This document shows positions 13,854 through 26,700 of a stretch of 36,882 nt of DNA, piece after piece. Position 1 is the first letter of the stretch, and each line of letters opens with the position of its first letter. The translations under genes were made by a program, and so were the position numbers. Under the pieces are notes generated by a model. That model searched no databases and was not told the DNA's origin. It was given only the letters and a program-made list of their open reading frames with translations. Source of the DNA: Chromera velia (taxonomy: Eukaryota > Sar > Chromeraceae); NCBI GenBank assembly GCA_018398765.1, contig JAHBMJ010000252.1, positions 15,774 to 52,655 on the forward strand, read 5' to 3'.

Positions 13854-16407
13854 TGACCTCGTCTAGCTCCGCGAAGTTGGAGTTTGGAAACTGCTGGAGG
13901 AAGAAAGGGTAGGGGGTACAAAGGGCTCTGCAGATGCGGTCTCTGCAGATCCCTCCGCATCATCATCTTCCTCTGCTGTGCCTTCCTCTTTTGTTGTCCT
14001 TGCTGTGCCTCCTATCGAGGGGGAGTCACGTATTGTCCCCGAAGCTACTGAGTCTCAACCTGTTATTCCTTCAAACGCAGGTAGAGAGGAGCGGGCGGAG
14101 GATCATGGGGATCCTCTTGCTGCCGAGGGGGTATCTAATGATGGGAATGAGGTTGGGGGAGTTGAGCCACTGGGCCCTATTGCGGAGAATGTAGAGACGG
14201 ATGAGAAGCCTCCATCTCTGGTGGTGTTTACGGAAGGGGACGGGTATGTCTCAGATGCCAGCTTATCAACGTTTAAGGCAAGCGGCCTGGGTTTCGGGAG
14301 CGACAGCAGCTCCTCGGATGAAGAGTGGGGTGTCCTGGGGGGTTGAAAACTTCCCAGGGCAGGAGAAGGACCCATCGTGAGGCAGAACCCGCCCAAGGAG
14401 GAGGTTAAGGAGATGAACAAGGTGGATGAAGTTTTGCAGGGCCCACAGTGGGAGCGGTTTAACACCTTCTATGCGATGGAGGTTTTGAAGGAGGAGCAAG
14501 CAAGGAGAGTGCCCGAGGTGACGGGGAGGAACTGGAATGATGATTTCCGGGAGGAAAGAGGCATTCTATCGTTCGCTGGGGCGATGGCGTGGGAGAGGGA
14601 AGAGGGCAATCCCAGATAGGCTGGGACGCCCAAGAGCCCCATCAGGAGTAGGTGGTACGGTCTTCCTCACCTGTCTTGTCTTTCCTCCAGGAACCCTCGA
14701 TCAGGGTTCCTGTTCACGGGAGCTGCCGTGTACGAGGAAGAGATGAGCCGTTTCAAGAAGGGCTCTACCTAGGTCCCCGCCACAAAGGAGGAGATCGACT
14801 CGGGGTCTTACAAGCTCGCTGCCCTGAAGGAGTGGCTGGTGAACATTATAGGAAATCGGACGCTCGGCAGGAGGGTTAAGAGGAACGAGGTTCGGGCGGT
14901 CGTCGACATGGGCTGGCGATGCACTTGGAAAGAGATGGACGATAGGGGCCGGAAGCTTAAGGCGAGGTTTTTCGTAAAGGGCTTCCTGGACAGCCGACTC
15001 GTTGACACCTACGTCGGAACGCCTTCCATCGCGGGGATCAACACCGTCTGCCTTTTCATTGTATCTACAGGAATGGAGATGGGGGCGGCGGATGTGACCG
15101 CTGCCTTCTTGACCTCTAAGGATCACAACGCCGAATGGGTCAGTACGACACTGCCCTCTATGCTGCCTCGAGTCCCTGAGGAGAACCCCTTTAAGGACAT
15201 CCCTGACGATAGGTACGAGGAGCTGAGGAGGATGGCGGCCCAGTACGAGTCCAGGGGCACGTACTTGGTAGAGATGGGCCTCTACAGACTGCCTTGTGCG
15301 GCCCAGCTTTTCGACCATAAGTTAGAAGGGGTGTGCAAGGAGTTGGGGTTCAAGCGTGTGGACACAGCCATCGCAGTTAAGGCTCCCCCTGAGGGAGGGA
15401 GAGCCCAAGCCATCGTCATGAATTGGATAGACGATTTGCTGACTAAAGCCCCTCCGAAGGAGCACAAGGCCCTTCAGGAGACCCTCAACCAGAAGCTGGG
15501 CTTTGAGTCCATGTGTGTGATTGGGGAGGGATCAGAGAGGAAGTTCTCTGGAGTGGACATCTCCAGAGTCTCCACACTGTCAGGGGAGATCCACTTCTCC
15601 TAGGTTTCGTACCTCGACAACACAGACACCGCTCCTCTATGGGAGATTCTGAAGGAGAAACGTCCGAGCAAACCCTGGAAGGGTTTGGACAGCAAGAGTG
15701 CTGAGCCCTCCACCGAAGAGGAGGTCGACAACTAGTATGAGAAGCCGATCCGTGCTGGAGTCGGGACTCTGCAGTAGGGGGTGAGGATGAATCCGCTCCG
15801 TACGGTGTAGGGCCACACGGTAGCGCAGTTGATTTCGAAGCCCTCCAGGCGCGTCTTCAAGACGGTCATGCGCATCATCGAGATGCTGAAGGGGCACCCT
15901 GACAAGCGGGTTTTCACGAGCGTGGGGCTTGTGCCCGTCGTGCACGCGTACTTTGACGCAGCGTTCAAGTTCGCGACTTACGCTGCACGGTTGGGTTATG
16001 TTGTGAGGATCCTGCACTCGATCGAGTTGCGAGGGGACCTGCGGTCCCTCCTGGAGAACTGGATCACGTGGGCCACCAAAAAGGCGGGAAGGAAGGTCGG
16101 GTCTTCCACCGCCGGGGAGGTGTTCGCCTTTGAGTTTCTTCTCAAGAAGCTCTTCGGCATCGTTACCCTCGTAAAGGCAATGTGGGGCCTCAAGAAGGTC
16201 CATGTGATCATCTACACGGACTCCGGCCCCCTCCACGACCAGTTCCAGTCTGGCAAGGCCCAGACCGATGCGACCATACAGGGCGTTTTGGAGTGGTACA
16301 TTCAGGAGATGCGTGTCCTTGGGGCAGATCTCCAGTGGATTGCACGATCAAGGAATGTGATGAACGTGATAACCAAGTACGCCCTCCCTGGTAGGGAGAT
16401 GGCGTGA

Positions 16408-19157
16408 ATTCAGCGGCGCGGAACTTCTGGAGGGGAGGGGTGCGGGGCCTTTTCTTTCTCTCTTTTATGTCCTGTTTCTGTCGTCTGCTCTTTCCCGTCT
16501 ATCGTCCCTTTGCAGGTAGGTGTATAGTACTACAAGATTTTATTTTTTGCTCAGGGTGGGGACGACTGGGGTTTAGGTTCGGGCATAAAAGGAGCTAGAT
16601 AGGCCAGAGGTATTGTTTGTCCCTTTTATCCGTTTCTCTCTCTCGTTAATCTGTTCTCCCAGATAGGCGACTAGATGGGGTGGTGACAAGAAAGAGGGGC
16701 AGGAGACAAGGGGTCTCCTGCTGGGTGGGCGTGGGCTCAGCCAGGCAGGAGAGCAAGAAAAGTTAGTCAGGAAAGCAAGAAAGCCAGAGGAGCGGGTCCT
16801 CTTCCGCTGCACCCTTCCGTACACCTCTGCAGCCATGCATGTTCAGTAGTTGTCTTGTTCTGTCTCGTCCTGTTTGTATTCGTGTTTTGTTTGTTTGTAT
16901 TCCACACTCTGGCGTAGTTGGCGCATGTGTCTCTGCGTCACGGGCAAAGCATCCAATGCTCAGACAATGCATGAGGCCATGCAATAAGCGGGCCCAAATT
17001 TCATGTAAACCAAGCATTAATTTTTTTTGGAGGGGGGGCAGTTCGGGTGGAACGAACGAGCGTAGACCGTTAAGGTCAATTATGTGGGGTGTATGGGCGG
17101 GTGGATCCAACGTTCATGAGGAGGCATTACCCTGTCTGTTTGCATCCATCGTCCTGCACTCCATGTTTGGTGCCCGTCTGCATAAGAGATCCATGTGCAG
17201 GAAACAGACGGGCTATTTATGTGATGAAGGTGAGTGCCCGAAGCACTTAAACAGTCCGATCCCTGTGCGCTTTCCTTCCTCCGTTTTGAGCAGAATGGGC
17301 CTGGCCAGACCAGTTAGACAGCCTGAGAGAACGCTGTCAGCTGGCATGAGGAGCATGAATAATTTTTTTTTCGCGTCCATTTATGACCTGGCTACGTATC
17401 TGTCTGCGATCCGTTGCGGTGATGGAGTTGGCGTACTGCCTGACCAACGCTTTGATCTGTACTTTCGTCTCACTCCCTGCAGGGCTTTGCATCACCCCCG
17501 AGTGAATCTATGGGAGAATGTAGATAGAAAGGGGGGAGGGTGCTCATAGGGAGCATCACGTCTGGCAGGTGGCAGCCTAGGCAGGGGGAAAGACCGCTGT
17601 GCGCACACTGAAACTTTTCGTCTCTTTGTCTCGTCTCTCTATACACAGCGCTTTAACAGAATTGCAAGGGCGTCCTACGTTCATGAATGAACTGTCCCGG
17701 TCGAACGTGTAACTGCCGTGCAAGAGAGACCTGATCCAAGTGCAGGGGGCATTTTGGGTGAGAATGAGAGCTCAGGTGTATTGTGGGCGTTTCTTTCCTC
17801 TGCCGGCATCTCATCCTACCTGAAGCCTGTCCTCCACTCTGGGAGGTCAGGTTAGGGGTGAGTGTAAGTCCGGGTGTGTTCGGTTTTGTTGGTCTGTATT
17901 TATAAAATCCTTTTCCCAGAAGGTCAGGGGAGTGCGTGGTGGCTCTCCTGTCATTTTTAATTGTTTCCGCAAGGCATGCGTGAAGGAGTAGGGGGTGTCT
18001 TGGGGGCACCTTCCTTGAAGTGCAGTTCGGTTTTGTATATTTGTTCTCTCTCCCTCTTTCTTCTTTGTTTGGATTTCCGTATGGCCCGGGGAAGCTCGTC
18101 GCATTATAGGGGCGTGCATGGTTGGTGAACGCTAGCCGGGTGTGGGCATCTTCGGGTTTTCCGTTTTAAATGCGTTTTCACAGATGGAAAGGAGCTGGGA
18201 GAGAAAGGCCTTCCCGTCCTGCCTAAGTAGGCAGAAACCTTTTGCAGTCGTGTTTTCCTTGAGCTGCCGGTTTGCGTTAGAGGGCCTAATCCATTGCCGA
18301 CCCGAACTAGAGTAGGGTGGATATGGTATGCAGAACATTTTCCCTTCCCTTTGTGGTGGTCGCGGGGCCATCCACACATACCGTGGGTACAAGTGCATGA
18401 AAGAAGGAAAAGAAGTACTGGGAGAGAAGGTGGTAAGGACTTTGTTTTTGACAGGCCTATTCTGGAAGATTGGCTCTCCTTGCCAGGGGGGCAGGGCATG
18501 CCGAAGCTGTCAAAGGCTCTTGGTTTCCAATGAACTGCATTTTGGTTTACATGAGGAATGCTTATGTTTAGTTTGTCTTTCTTTCTTTTATTTCTTTCGT
18601 ACGTTCAGAGCAGGATCCGTCCGGAGCAGGAAGCATGGCAGGTAGCGCGGGCTCCTGCATGCTAGATGTCTTCGGTTCTCTGCGTGTAGGGCGGGGCTCT
18701 ATCTGGAGGCAGATGGGCTGTGTGTCCTATGCATTCGGTAGCATAAGTAGGCATGGGCTCGGGGCTTGACAATGTGTTCTTCTGTGCTGTTCCTTTCGCG
18801 TTTCCCAGTATGGTTTCGCTTTTGTCCTGTTCGTCCAGCCCGGTCGGCTGGTATCCCTTTCCATGTTTGCCCTGCATACGCGTGAGCCCAGTATGCTCTC
18901 ACTTGTTAAAGGATAATAAATGACGTCTGTAGAGGACGGCGCGTGAGAGTATGAGAAAAAGGAATGAGGAGAGAAGAGGTAAATGATACATGAGTAATTC
19001 TTTTGTGATTGAGCGTCAGGAAAAGAGGAAAAGGAAAATTGGGGAGCCGGGTGATTAAAGAAAGGTCTTTTCTCATGCTTCCCGATTCTCCTCGTCAGAG
19101 GGGGGTGTGTTGTGCTGCGTGCTCCATAGTCTTTCCTCGGAGGCTTGGGAGGGGGTA
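16408..19157 (+). other. Long 3' non-coding internal region of the element
   Basis: About 2.75 kb lie between the end of RNase H and the right LTR. I see no domain. The longest open stretch (16839-17549, 236 codons) starts at an ATG but has unremarkable composition and no recognisable motif. The region is rich in T and G runs. Copia elements usually have only a short segment here, so it may be captured sequence or a decayed extra gene. Confidence 0.5.
19147..19155 (+). other. Putative polypurine tract
   Basis: GGGAGGGGG ends two bases before the right LTR start, where plus-strand DNA priming would be expected. Confidence 0.6.
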
Positions 19158-19904
19158 TATGAAAGAAAACGACGATCCCGTTCCTGGTCGGATTCGCGGA
19201 GGGTGAATTCCGGTCCCGGCCTTTCCATTCGTCCCTTCGCCCCAAGCTAGAGAAAGGAGCGATGTGCACGCGGCCGCCCGTCCACACGGGGTGGCGGGGC
19301 GCCCGCAACAGAGGTGTGCATATTGTGAGTTCCATGGTATGGCCTGCATATACTTTGGCGTAAGAAATACACCTGAGGCACTCACCGTGGTGGTGTGTGC
19401 TCCAGGCCTTTATATAGGATTCAATTAGGCCGATGGTGCGGTTATGCCATCGGAGGCTTCAGAATTAATTCCGGTCCCGAATTAATTTCCAGACAGTCAG
19501 ACAGACGTGCACGGCGGTTACCGTCCGTCTGAATGAAAGACTTGACCTAGGGACTGACAGAGCTTCATGTGTAGGATCTGTACTGTGCTCTATGTGTCTC
19601 TGTGGTTCTCTTGTGCTCTGAGTATTGCACAAGGCCACCAGCAGGAGCGTACTGTGGACTGTGGGGGTTCATAGATTTTCTGTCTGGTGAAAAGACTGAT
19701 CAGATATTTATTTCTGATTATCTGTATCGGTCTAGACAAGTACGTTAGGGTGACGTATTCGCTGTGGTCCTCTAATAGGAGAGGGCCAGGAATTCGGGAG
19801 TATAGCAGTTTGAGGAGTCCTCTGGATAGGCTAGAGGATCGACACGGGAGGGCCCATAGGATTCCACTGGAGGAATCTCAAGAGAGGTGAGACTCTACTT
19901 TTCA
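19158..19904 (+). repeat. Right LTR, 747 bp
   Basis: It matches the left LTR throughout. Its first bases are TATGAAAG where the left copy has TGTGAAAG, so the canonical TG end is lost here. It carries a 17-bp block near 19770 that the left LTR lacks. Confidence 0.95.
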
Positions 19905-19911
19905 CTGTTCT
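19905..19911. repeat. Right target-site duplication CTGTTCT
   Basis: The same seven bases precede the left LTR at 6293-6299. Confidence 0.8.
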
Positions 19912-20234
19912 AACTGCTAGCAATTGTTCTTTAATTCACTAGACTTTGAATGTTACATACTTTTGAAGTCTTGTTCATGCTGCCAGCCTGAGTCTGTTGC
20001 GCAACTGCCAGTCTTGTTGACTGTTATTAACCTTAATTGAAAAAATAATAATAAAAAAAATTTAAAAAAGATCTCGTCAGATCGCTTACGTTTTTACTAG
20101 CGTTTTTCATGTATTCTTTTCTTTTCGACTTTAGCCGACGTCTAGCTGTAAATTTAATAGCTTAGAAACAAGTACAACTAGAAGTGAAGCTTTCTTATTA
20201 AAGTATTATTAAAGTTAAATCTCATACAACACAA
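19912..20234. other. AT-rich spacer
   Basis: No gene is visible. The spacer resembles the AT-rich DNA left of the element and should contain the 3' untranslated end of the minus-strand gene that stops at 20235. Confidence 0.5.
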
Positions 20235-22994
20235 CTAAGTGTAGTAGTTCTGTACATCGATGCCGACTTCTTTAAGTTTAGAAGACAAATACTTCGACCG
20301 GCTATCGTCACTCTTCTTCTCATCCCCGGGCCACTCAAAATACGGTATGTTGACCACCTTGAAGCCCTGCAATTGCAGCAGCTGTCTCTTCAAAAAGGTT
20401 TGCCCCAGCTCACGGTCACGGGGCTCTCTGCAAAAGTGCGAAGGGCCATCCACCTCACAGACGACCTTCGATGACCTCTGTACAATGTCAACAGACAGAC
20501 CGCCCACCACTGTTTCGCTCTCGTGCCCCCACCCCAACCTTCTCAACTGCCGAGATACCTGTTTGTGCAAATCAGAGCTCTGTGCGCTTTTGTACTCCTC
20601 TTCTGCAGCTTTTTGGGCAGCCTGCAGCAAAGACTCCGGCAGCGGAGTGCGTTGCCTATGTGGCTGTTTCAGTGAAAAGAAGAGAGAATACTGATGGATC
20701 TGGCGGAGGTGTTCTGCCTTGAGATCCAACTCATCAAAAAATGACAGTCGGTAAAGAATCGGGTTCTGTGAAACAACAGAGCTGTCCACAGCCTTGTCGT
20801 AGAGCCCAAGAGTGGCAAGCGACCACAGAGTGTTGGCCAGACCCTGCTCGTTGAAGTCGGCAGCTTTTTCCATCGCCTTCTCGCACAGTTCGTCCACCAC
20901 AGCCTTATCGTAGTGACCGAAAGTGGCCAGCGCCCACAGGGTGTTGGACAACTCCTGCGCTTTGAACTGGGCAGCCTTTTTCATCGCCTTCTCGCACAGC
21001 TCATCAACCACAGCCTTGTCGTAGTACCCAAGAGTGGCTAGCGACCACAGGGTGTTGGCCAGATCCTGCTCGTTGAAGTCGACAGCCTTTTTCATCGCCT
21101 CCTCGCACAGCTCATCCACCACAGCCTTATCGTAGTGACCGAAAGTGGCCAGCGACGACAGGGTGTTGGACAACTCCTGCGCTTTGAACTGAGCAGCCTT
21201 TTTCATCGCCTTCTCGCACAGCTCATCCACCACAGCCTTGTCGTAGTGCCCAAGCTTGGCTAGCGACCACAGGGTGTTGGCCAGGTCCTGCTCGTTGAAC
21301 TGGGCAGCCTTTTCCATCGCCTTCTCGCACAGCTCATCCACCACAGCCTTCTCGTAGTGGTTAAGCTTGGCTAGCGACCACAAAGTGTTGGACAACTCCT
21401 GCTCGATGAAGTCGACAGCTTTTTCCATCGCCTTCTCGCACAGCTCATCCACCACACGCTTGTCGTAGTGGTTAAGCTTGGCTAGCGCCCAGAGGGTGTT
21501 GGAGAGGTTCTGCGCTTTGAACTGGGCAGCCTTTTTCATCGCCTTCTCGCACAGCTCATCCACCACAGCCTTGTCGTAGTGTCCAAGAGTGGCTAGCGAC
21601 CACAGGGTGTTGGAGAGGTTCTGCTCATTGAAGTCGGGAGCTTTTTCCATCGCCTTCTCGCACAGCTCATCCACCACAGCCTTGTCGTAGTGGTTAAGCT
21701 TGGCTAGCGACCACAGCGTGTTGGAGAGGTTCTGCTCGTTGAACTGGGCAGCCTTTTTCATCGCCTTCGCGCACAGCTCATCCACCACAGCCTTGTCGTA
21801 GTGGTTAAGCTTGGCTAGCGCTCATAGGGTGTTGGAGAGGTTCTGCTCATTGAAGTCGACAGCCTTTTCCATCGCCTTCTCGCACAGCTCATCCACCATA
21901 GCCTTCTCGTAGTGGTTAAGCTTGGCTAGGGACCACAGGGTGTTGGACAACTCCTGCTCGTTGAAGTCGGCAGCCTTTTTCATCGCCTTCTCGCACAGCT
22001 CATCCACCACAGCCTTGTCGTAGTGGTTAAGCTTGCCTAGCGCCCAGAGGGTGTTGGAGAGGTCCTGCTCGTTGAACTGGGCAGCCTTTTTCATCGCCTT
22101 CTCGCACAGCTCATCCACCACAGCCTTGTCGTAGTGGTTAAGCTTGGCTAGCGCTCATAGGGTGTTGGAGAGGTTCTGCTCGTTGAAGTCGGCAGCCTTT
22201 TTCATCGCCTTCTCGCACAGCTCATCCACCACAGCCTTCTTGTAGTGGTTAAGCTTGGCTAGCGACCACAGGGTGTTGGCCAACTCCTGCTCGTTGAAGT
22301 CGGCAGCCTTTTTCATCGCCTTCTCGGACAGCTCATCCACCACACGCTTGTCGCAGTGAGTCAACTTAGCAAGCGACCACAGGGTGTTGGAGAGGTTCTG
22401 CCTCGTGCGTCAAGCTTGGAGGCTGTTTTTAGGCACTGACGACACAGCGCGTCTAAAGTCTCCCGGTCGGACCTACCGACGGAGGCCATGCAGTGCAGGA
22501 CTGTGAAAACCTCTCCGGCGCGCACTCCCGACACCCTCTGCCGCACAGCTGCCAACAACGCGCTCCACAGAGGCCAGTCCCTCCATCGGAGCTTCCTGCA
22601 GGCCACGCAGAGTCGGACCAGGCTCATCCCGTTGAGGCGGGGCGCTACTTGAGCGATGGAGGCGACAAGACCGTCGCTGCTGCATCTGTGGTTTGCCGAG
22701 GCCAAACTCCTGTACGGCCTCAACCACAGCGTTGGGGGAGGGGTCGCGGTCAAGAATGACATCCCTCAAAGCCTTGGTTGTCCTCCCTCCTACTTTTCTC
22801 CGCTTCCTCTGATGGAGCAAATGCTTCTGCTCAGGTGTGTGGGGACGTGGTTGTGAAGCACCTTTCAAGGTCGCGTGCAAGTCCGTAGAAGGCGTGACGC
22901 AGTCAAACGAAATTCGACGAAAAAATGGCCGCTGGCACACATGAACGACTGACAGAAAGCCTAAGACCTGCCAACCCAGCCAGAAAACGATCAT
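20235..22994 (-). pseudogene. RAP-domain protein with 37-residue helical repeats, reading frame broken
   Basis: RAP-domain proteins with helical repeats bind and process organelle RNA. The C-terminus (20235 to about 20560) is a clear RAP domain: SVDIVQRSSKVVCEVDGPSHF, a cluster of basic residues, then VVNIPYFEWPG. Before it lie about 14 repeats of 37 residues (VVDELCEKAM..F.EQ.L.NTLWSLA.L.HYDKA), matching in length the heptatricopeptide repeats of apicomplexan RAP proteins and close to 38-residue OPR repeats of algae. The N-terminus from ATG 22994 begins with a hydrophobic stretch followed by basic residues, as expected for organelle import. The frame is broken by TGA at 22157-22155 and 21824-21822, each where other repeats have the Trp of NTLW. 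One extra base near 22675 and one missing base near 22400 shift a 270-bp segment. It ends in TAG. Either it is a pseudogene or the sequence has errors. Confidence 0.85.
20800..22400 (-). repeat. 111-bp tandem coding repeat array, about 14 units
   Basis: The word CACAGCTCATCCACC recurs every 111 bp, for example near 22223, 22112, 22001, 21890 and 21779. Units fall into subtypes by the residues after KKA (AQF, ADF or VDF) and after L (SNTL or ANTL). Near-identical blocks spaced 333 bp apart show expansion by groups of three units. The period matches whole codons, so length changes keep frame. Confidence 0.95.
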
Positions 22995-23716
22995 TGGCAC
23001 AGAGACAGGGGCCGTCTGCGGCACGAAGGTTCAGAGAAAAGGAGCGCTTCTAGGAGGCGGGGAGAGATTGCCACCTGCTCTGTTCTCTGATCAAGCCGTT
23101 ATGTCGATATACCTCTCTTCGTACGTGAAGAATGGAATCACGGAAAATTACGTATAAATATATGCAGGGCCGTTATGTCGTGCTTCAGTGCTCTTGAGTA
23201 ACTGGAACTCCTCCGCCCTCGACGGTCGTTTGGACAAATGGTCGAAGTTCACGGAGACGGCAAAAGCGTGTACATAGCTCGGTCATACTCATCCATGCAG
23301 TGACATTGCATGCAGTCAGTTTTTACATGCATGTTTTTACGCCGCGGGATTATATATTTTCAAAGAGATGTGCATGCAACATGCATGATTCACTATATAC
23401 TGCGCTCCTTTCAAGCGTTGCAACACACGGCAGTTGGCAGCTTTCAAACGAAGCTTTGTTGACATTTCATTCTTTTTGAATGACCTGGATTTCCTTGGCC
23501 GCGTCCCCTCTTCGATTCACCTGGCACGGATGGCATGAACTCGAACAAACAACACTCTTGACGCAAAAGAGTGTGCATGCGTTTCAACGTGTCTCTGTAA
23601 ACATGTGTGCATACACATGAGCTTGCCAACTTAGCGTTACACTCCCTGTCCAGGTGTTGATTCCAATCTCGATCTCATCTGCTTGCTCCTGTTGCTACGT
23701 TTCAGAGTTGAGAGAA
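22995..23716. promoter_or_regulatory. Divergent intergenic region between the RAP gene and the coiled-coil gene
   Basis: About 720 bp separate two start codons that point away from each other, so both promoters should lie here. TGCATGCA occurs at 23307-23314 and 23371-23378, with ACATGCATGT at about 23325. A TATATATT stretch lies near 23350. An acceptor-like CGTTTCAG at 23705 just before the ATG suggests a 5' untranslated exon and intron upstream of the plus-strand gene. Confidence 0.45.
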
Positions 23717-26700
23717 ATGCAGGCCTCTAAAAGCCAACCGGGCAAGAGCCCAAAGACACAAAAGCCCAAGACAGTGCTCCGAAGCGTTACAGATATGAGT
23801 CCGGGTCCCTCTCTGAGTGAAAGCACTCGACCGCCCTCTCTTTCGGCGTCTGCCCGCAGTTTTGCTCTGCAGACAAAGAAGTACGGCAAGGACAAGGCCA
23901 AACCGCGCGGGGTCGCAGAGAAACTTGGAATGAGTGCTTCCAAGTCCCCTTCCCAAGCAGCAAATTCCAGAGCATCGTCCATTAGTCCAGCCCCCCCTTC
24001 CCGTGGGTCTCCTCCCTTTACCTCCCCCCGCAAGATGGGTCTAGTAGAGGCGTCCCCCCGGTCTGCCGATCCGAGTAGACGGAGTGTAAAGAGAGGTTGG
24101 ACGAGAACAACAGGCAGTCGAGGCAGTGAAGCTACACCGTTTGTGTTTCTGGAGGAGGACGGGACAAGCAAGGGGGGCGATGAGGGTGCTGTTGAGCCTG
24201 TGAAAGCAGAGGAAGAGGAAGAGAGGGGGGAGGAGAGAGAGGAAGAAGAAGAGGAAGAGGAAGAGCAAGAAGAGGAAGATGCGAAAGAAGAGAGCTGTTG
24301 GGAAGAAGAGAGCAAGGAAGAAGGAGAAGCAGCAGAGGAGGAGGGAGGTTCAGAAGGAATTGATGCTGGCGGTCCTCTTGAGAAGGGGGGGGTAGAGCAG
24401 GAAGACAGTTCAGGGATGCTTCTAGAGGAGGGAGAGGAGGAGGGAGAGGATTTAGATCAGACTGCAGGTGTGGGTGTGGGAGAACAGGACGTTGAAGAGA
24501 AGGGTGAGGAGGAGGAGGAAGAAGGAGACGTTTTCCAGACTTGTTTATCTGGCATGAATGGCTCAGGAGCTCCATCCCCATCGTCTCTGTTGAGTTGCTC
24601 AGGGCAGAAAAAGAAGGAATTGAGCAGACGGAGTCCTTCAAATCCCCCCGAAAATTCGTCCTCTCATGCAGTTCCAATCGATCCCCATGAGAATGGAGGC
24701 ATCTGCATGGACCTCGACTGTGTCATTTGTGGTCCTCCTCTCCTTCCACTTCATGCGGATAATGCGTCTTCAAGTTGCAACAACGAAAACAGCAGCAGAG
24801 ACAAAACCACAAGCAGATGCATGAGTCCTGATGGAAAACTGAAAGCACACAGCGCATCCCCACCTTCACCCGTCTACGCAACAACGCACCCCCAGGAGCA
24901 ACGAGGGTCCTCACGTCTCGAGGCGGCGGCAGTGTCTGACGCTTCCCCCCTGTCTCTTCATCAGCAGGTAACACAATCTTGCGTGTGCATCTTTATGCCG
25001 TTTCTTCTCCTCTCTCTTTTTTCATTTCGAATACTTTTGAACGAGAATTCTAAATTGACGGGTTTTCGATTGGCTGACTAATCAAGATGAGGCATGCATT
25101 CACTCCGATTTCCCTAATCTTTTGCCTGAATCGCTCTCTTGCACGCCTCCCGTCTGCCCCCTCCCTTCCCTCCTCTCTGCAGGCTGCAGACCCCTCTTGC
25201 CACGCCTCCCCCCTTCCGCCAAGCGCCACTCACCCGCTGCTCTCCGACCGCGCACTCGACCCTTCCCTGTCTGCCCTGCCATCCTCGAGTCCTCTCGCCC
25301 CGTCTCCACTCACACAGCAAAGAGCGCACTCTCCAGCAGGCACCCAGCATCATCACAGAGAAGGAGGGGAAAGGGAGGAGAACGAAGAGAACGAAGAAGA
25401 AGGACAGACGAAGGAAGAGAGACGAGACACGAATTTGGAGGCTCTCCTCAAACAATTCGAGTCAGAGTCCAAACAACAAAAAAGCACACCCGCTCCTCCA
25501 GACAGGATTTCGAGGTCTGTCTCTCAGAGAAATCCTGCGACCTCAGGCCTCAGTCAGAACGCACTACTACTTGGAAGTGCGTGGAGAGACACCCCGATCG
25601 CTCGGAGAGATCGGGATAGGCCCACTTCCTCCTCCTCGTCTGTCTCGAGACCGGGAAGAGTCGTGGGCCCGACTGTTGAGGGATCTCGCAAAGCCTTTGA
25701 GGACGAAGAAACCCGGCCTGAGATTTTGCAGAGACGGGTCAAGGCGCTGAGGTTTGAGCTTGACTGCAGGGAGCAGACATCGGAGAGGCTGCGGAAGGTC
25801 TGTATGCTGCATGATCGAGCACCTCAAAGGCTTCCTTCCAGTAGTGGAAGTAAAGAATGAGTGCATGTTGTCAAGTGTGGAGGATTCCAATCCTAAAGAG
25901 TAAATGGGGGTACAGGGAAGAAGGGATGAAGAGAATCCTTCCGCGTCTACCCCCTTCGGCAAGAACAGACACAAATTTAGAGGTCATCGCGTCCAAGAAA
26001 AAGATGTCGTTCTCCCTACCGACAAATTACAGACAGTGCCGATGAATCACTCTCCCTCCCTCCCCCCTCTCTCTCCCTCCCCAAAATGCAGGTCCTCCAG
26101 CAAGCACGGGAAAGAGAGGCGACTGCCCTCAAAGAAGCCACGGCTGCTTCGTTGAAGGCTGGGGAGAGAGATAAGGTACGAGGGTCGCCCGAATGTTTTG
26201 TTGATTGTTTGAACACTTCCCTGAGTCTTCTGGTGAATGTTTCTTTCTCAAGGGTAAATCTGGACAGAGGTGGATTAGTTATCAAAGATGTCTTCTGAGT
26301 GCACTCCGAAAAAGAGGTCGAGACCGAATTCGAAATTCCAGTCGCTTGAAGGGATCTTTAGTCCCCTTGTGTCCCTCTCAGTCCGGATGATCACGCTTTC
26401 CCCTTCTGCTGTCTGCTGACGTCATATATACTGTGGGCGCTTCCCTCAGCTCGCAGTGCTTTTCAGCTCCCCCTCCCTTAATTCTCCTTTCTTCTTCGCA
26501 CCTGCAGGTACTGAAGGCAATGGACGCTGTGCGACAAGAGAACTCTGCACTGAAGAGGCGGTCGGTCGGTCTTTCTCCTTTTCTCTGTAGATACGAATGA
26601 TGAAAGCTACAGCTTCCCTCCCATCTCCTTCTAAGCACATATCGATGTAGAAAAATGCGCACCCTCGATGAACAGCAGGCGGAAATGCGGACACAATTCC

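Noticed and set aside
16839-17549. 236-codon open frame in the 3' part of the retrotransposon
   Set aside because: There is no recognisable domain or credible coding composition. I considered an envelope-like gene and saw no signal peptide plus membrane anchor.
20235-22364. TGA read as tryptophan in the RAP gene
   Set aside because: Other genes in the window end in TGA, and the gene also has frameshifts, so decay or sequence error is simpler than recoding.
20800-22400. CRISPR-like array
   Set aside because: The 111-bp units are contiguous protein-coding repeats without unique spacers.
23695-24315. 206-codon minus-strand frame rich in Ser and Leu
   Set aside because: It is the antisense shadow of the Glu-rich exon 1 of the coiled-coil gene.
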